DNA of 9,689 nt, taken from contig DXEO01000181.1 of NCBI GenBank assembly GCA_019114925.1, positions 1-9,689 of the forward strand. Direction: 5' to 3'. The translations under genes were made by a program, and so were the position numbers. This DNA is from Candidatus Corynebacterium faecipullorum. Lineage in GTDB: Bacteria > Actinomycetota > Actinomycetes > Mycobacteriales > Mycobacteriaceae. The notes under the pieces are model-generated. The model worked only from the letters and a program-made list of their open reading frames with translations. It had not been told where the DNA came from and did no database searches. This document shows, piece by piece, positions 8,779 through 9,689 of the stretch. The first letter of the stretch is position 1. Every line of letters begins with the position of its first letter.

Positions 8779-9639
8779 TTAGCGCTCAACGGGCATGCGA
8801 ATCATGTTGCCCCACTCTGCCCACGAGCCATCGTAAACGCGCGCTGCCTTGAAGCCGAGCAGGTACTTGAGTACGAACCAGGTGTGCGCGGCCTGGGCGC
8901 CGACGTGGGAGTAGAGCACTGTTTCCGTATCTGGCTCCAGCTCGCCGTAGCTTACCTTCAGCTCGCTGAGTGCTCGGAAGCAGCCGTTGGGGTAGACCGC
9001 TCGATCCCACTCGAGGTTGATGGCGCCTGGGATGTGACCATGGGTCAAGGTGGTGCCGTAGGCAGACTCACCAGTTCCGCCCTTGAGGGCAGCTTCGCCG
9101 CAGAACTCGTCTGGACTGCGGGTATCGACCACCGTGGCGGTGGAGCTGCGAAGCTCGTCGACGAAGATGCGGGATGATTCCTCGCGGGAAACCTCAGGGT
9201 AGGAGGAAGTGGTTTGGTCGGGGACCATAAACGAGGTATCGCGCTCTTCGGACATCCAGGCGTCCCGTCCCCCGTCGAGAAGCCTGACGTCTTCGTGACC
9301 GTATTGCTCGAAGATCCACAGGGCGAATGCAGCCCACCAGTTGGACTTGTCGCCGTAGAAGACGACGGTGTCCTCGCGCTCAATACATTTGGAGCGAAGG
9401 AGTTCGGTGAAGTCTTCGGCGCTTATGATGTCCCTCGTTGTGCTGTCGAGCAGCTCTGTCTGGACATTGATGCGGATAGCGGTGGGGATGTGGCCGATAT
9501 CGTAGAGGAGTGAGTCTTCGTCGACCTCGATGACGTGGAGGCCGTTGATGCCCAGTCGCGCGGATAGCCACGGTGCGGACACGAGGCGCTCAGGGTGCGC
9601 GTACTCCTGGAAAGGGGGATTCGGGTCGAATTCGGCCAC
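8779..9639 (-). CDS. sseA: Two-domain rhodanese (thiosulfate sulfurtransferase-like), catalytic Cys replaced by Ser
   Basis: 286 aa from the GTG at 9639, the usual length of tandem-rhodanese sulfurtransferases, which move sulfur from thiosulfate or 3-mercaptopyruvate to an acceptor. N-terminal domain (about 15-135): SAPWLSARLG, LYDIGHIP, VFYGDKSNWWAAFALW and LLDGGRDAW; this half is normally inactive. C-terminal domain (about 155-286): VVDTRSPDEF, HGHIPGAINLEW, the active-site loop, then HTWFVLKYLLGF and YDGSWAEWG. In relatives the loop reads YCRIGERSSHTWF with Cys as the persulfide carrier; here it is YSHVGAQAAHTWF, Ser244 (codon TCC at 8910-8908) replacing Cys, and Arg, Glu, Arg and both Ser residues also changed. 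The fold should be kept but classical activity is unlikely. The frame is intact with no stops. Monocistronic, with its own terminator. The symbol names the family only. Confidence 0.85.
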   Translation of the reverse strand: MAEFDPNPPFQEYAHPERLVSAPWLSARLGINGLHVIEVDEDSLLYDIGHIPTAIRINVQTELLDSTTRDIISAEDFTELLRSKCIEREDTVVFYGDKSNWWAAFALWIFEQYGHEDVRLLDGGRDAWMSEERDTSFMVPDQTTSSYPEVSREESSRIFVDELRSSTATVVDTRSPDEFCGEAALKGGTGESAYGTTLTHGHIPGAINLEWDRAVYPNGCFRALSELKVSYGELEPDTETVLYSHVGAQAAHTWFVLKYLLGFKAARVYDGSWAEWGNMIRMPVER

Positions 9640-9642
9640 GGT

Positions 9643-9655
9643 CCACCTGCCTTTC
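9643..9655 (-). promoter_or_regulatory. Ribosome binding site region for the rhodanese-like gene
   Basis: On the minus strand GAAAGG (9655-9650) is 10 nt and AGGTGG (9648-9643) 3 nt before the GTG at 9639. The first has workable spacing and supports the GTG; the in-frame TTG at 9681 would extend the protein by 14 residues across this SD and has too little upstream sequence in the window to judge. Confidence 0.55.
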
Positions 9656-9689
9656 TCGTTAAGGGGAAACGTTCGCTTCAACTCTAGCG

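Noticed and set aside
9640..9681. TTG-initiated extension of the rhodanese-like protein
   Set aside because: The extension overlaps the SD for the GTG at 9639, and relatives begin near the DPNP-x(5)-YAHPE segment that follows the GTG closely.
9640..9689. Promoter for the rhodanese-like gene at the window end
   Set aside because: Only 50 nt are available and no convincing -10/-35 pair is visible on the minus strand.

Overview
The window looks like chromosomal core-metabolism DNA from a Corynebacterium (Actinomycetota). The evidence is the moderately high GC content, a one-chain acyl-CoA carboxylase alpha subunit of the corynebacterial AccBC type (590 aa, with a Lys/Arg-rich linker before the biotin domain), an actinobacterial-type pyruvate carboxylase of 1143 aa, and a gene neighbourhood (prpDBC, pyc, accBC, sulfurtransferase) that I recall in related form from C. 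glutamicum. I cannot fix the species from sequence alone.

Layout. On the + strand, the 3' end of prpD (cut by the window start) is followed with no gap by prpB and, 50 nt later, by prpC. This is the methylcitrate cycle, and it closes with a strong intrinsic terminator (about 2634-2679). A 186-nt spacer then leads to pyc (2798-6229). A large hairpin at 6239-6283 lies between pyc and the convergent minus-strand genes. On the minus strand, read from the right end, come a two-domain rhodanese-like protein (8779-9639), its own terminator (8729-8764), an accBC leader with two dyad symmetries, accBC (6865-8637), and a GNAT N-acetyltransferase (6296-6853) only 11 nt downstream of accBC. No stretch over 300 nt lacks a gene. 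I found no tRNA, rRNA, CRISPR, insertion sequence or phage trace.

How the genes fit together. PrpC condenses propionyl-CoA with oxaloacetate, PrpD and an aconitase convert the product to methylisocitrate, and PrpB cleaves that to succinate and pyruvate. Pyc carboxylates pyruvate back to oxaloacetate, so prpDBC plus pyc can form a closed loop turning propionyl-CoA plus CO2 into succinate. AccBC carries the biotin for acyl-CoA carboxylases that make malonyl- and methylmalonyl-CoA, so it competes for acetyl-/propionyl-CoA. Pyc and AccBC also share the need for biotinylation.

The most unusual observation is the rhodanese-like protein. Its fold motifs are intact, but the active-site loop has Ser where the catalytic Cys is expected and is changed at several further positions, so it is unlikely to be a normal thiosulfate sulfurtransferase. 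I see no undescribed multi-gene system here. The other points of interest are candidate operators ahead of pyc and accBC, and a 23-bp inverted identity shared by the two carboxylase genes.
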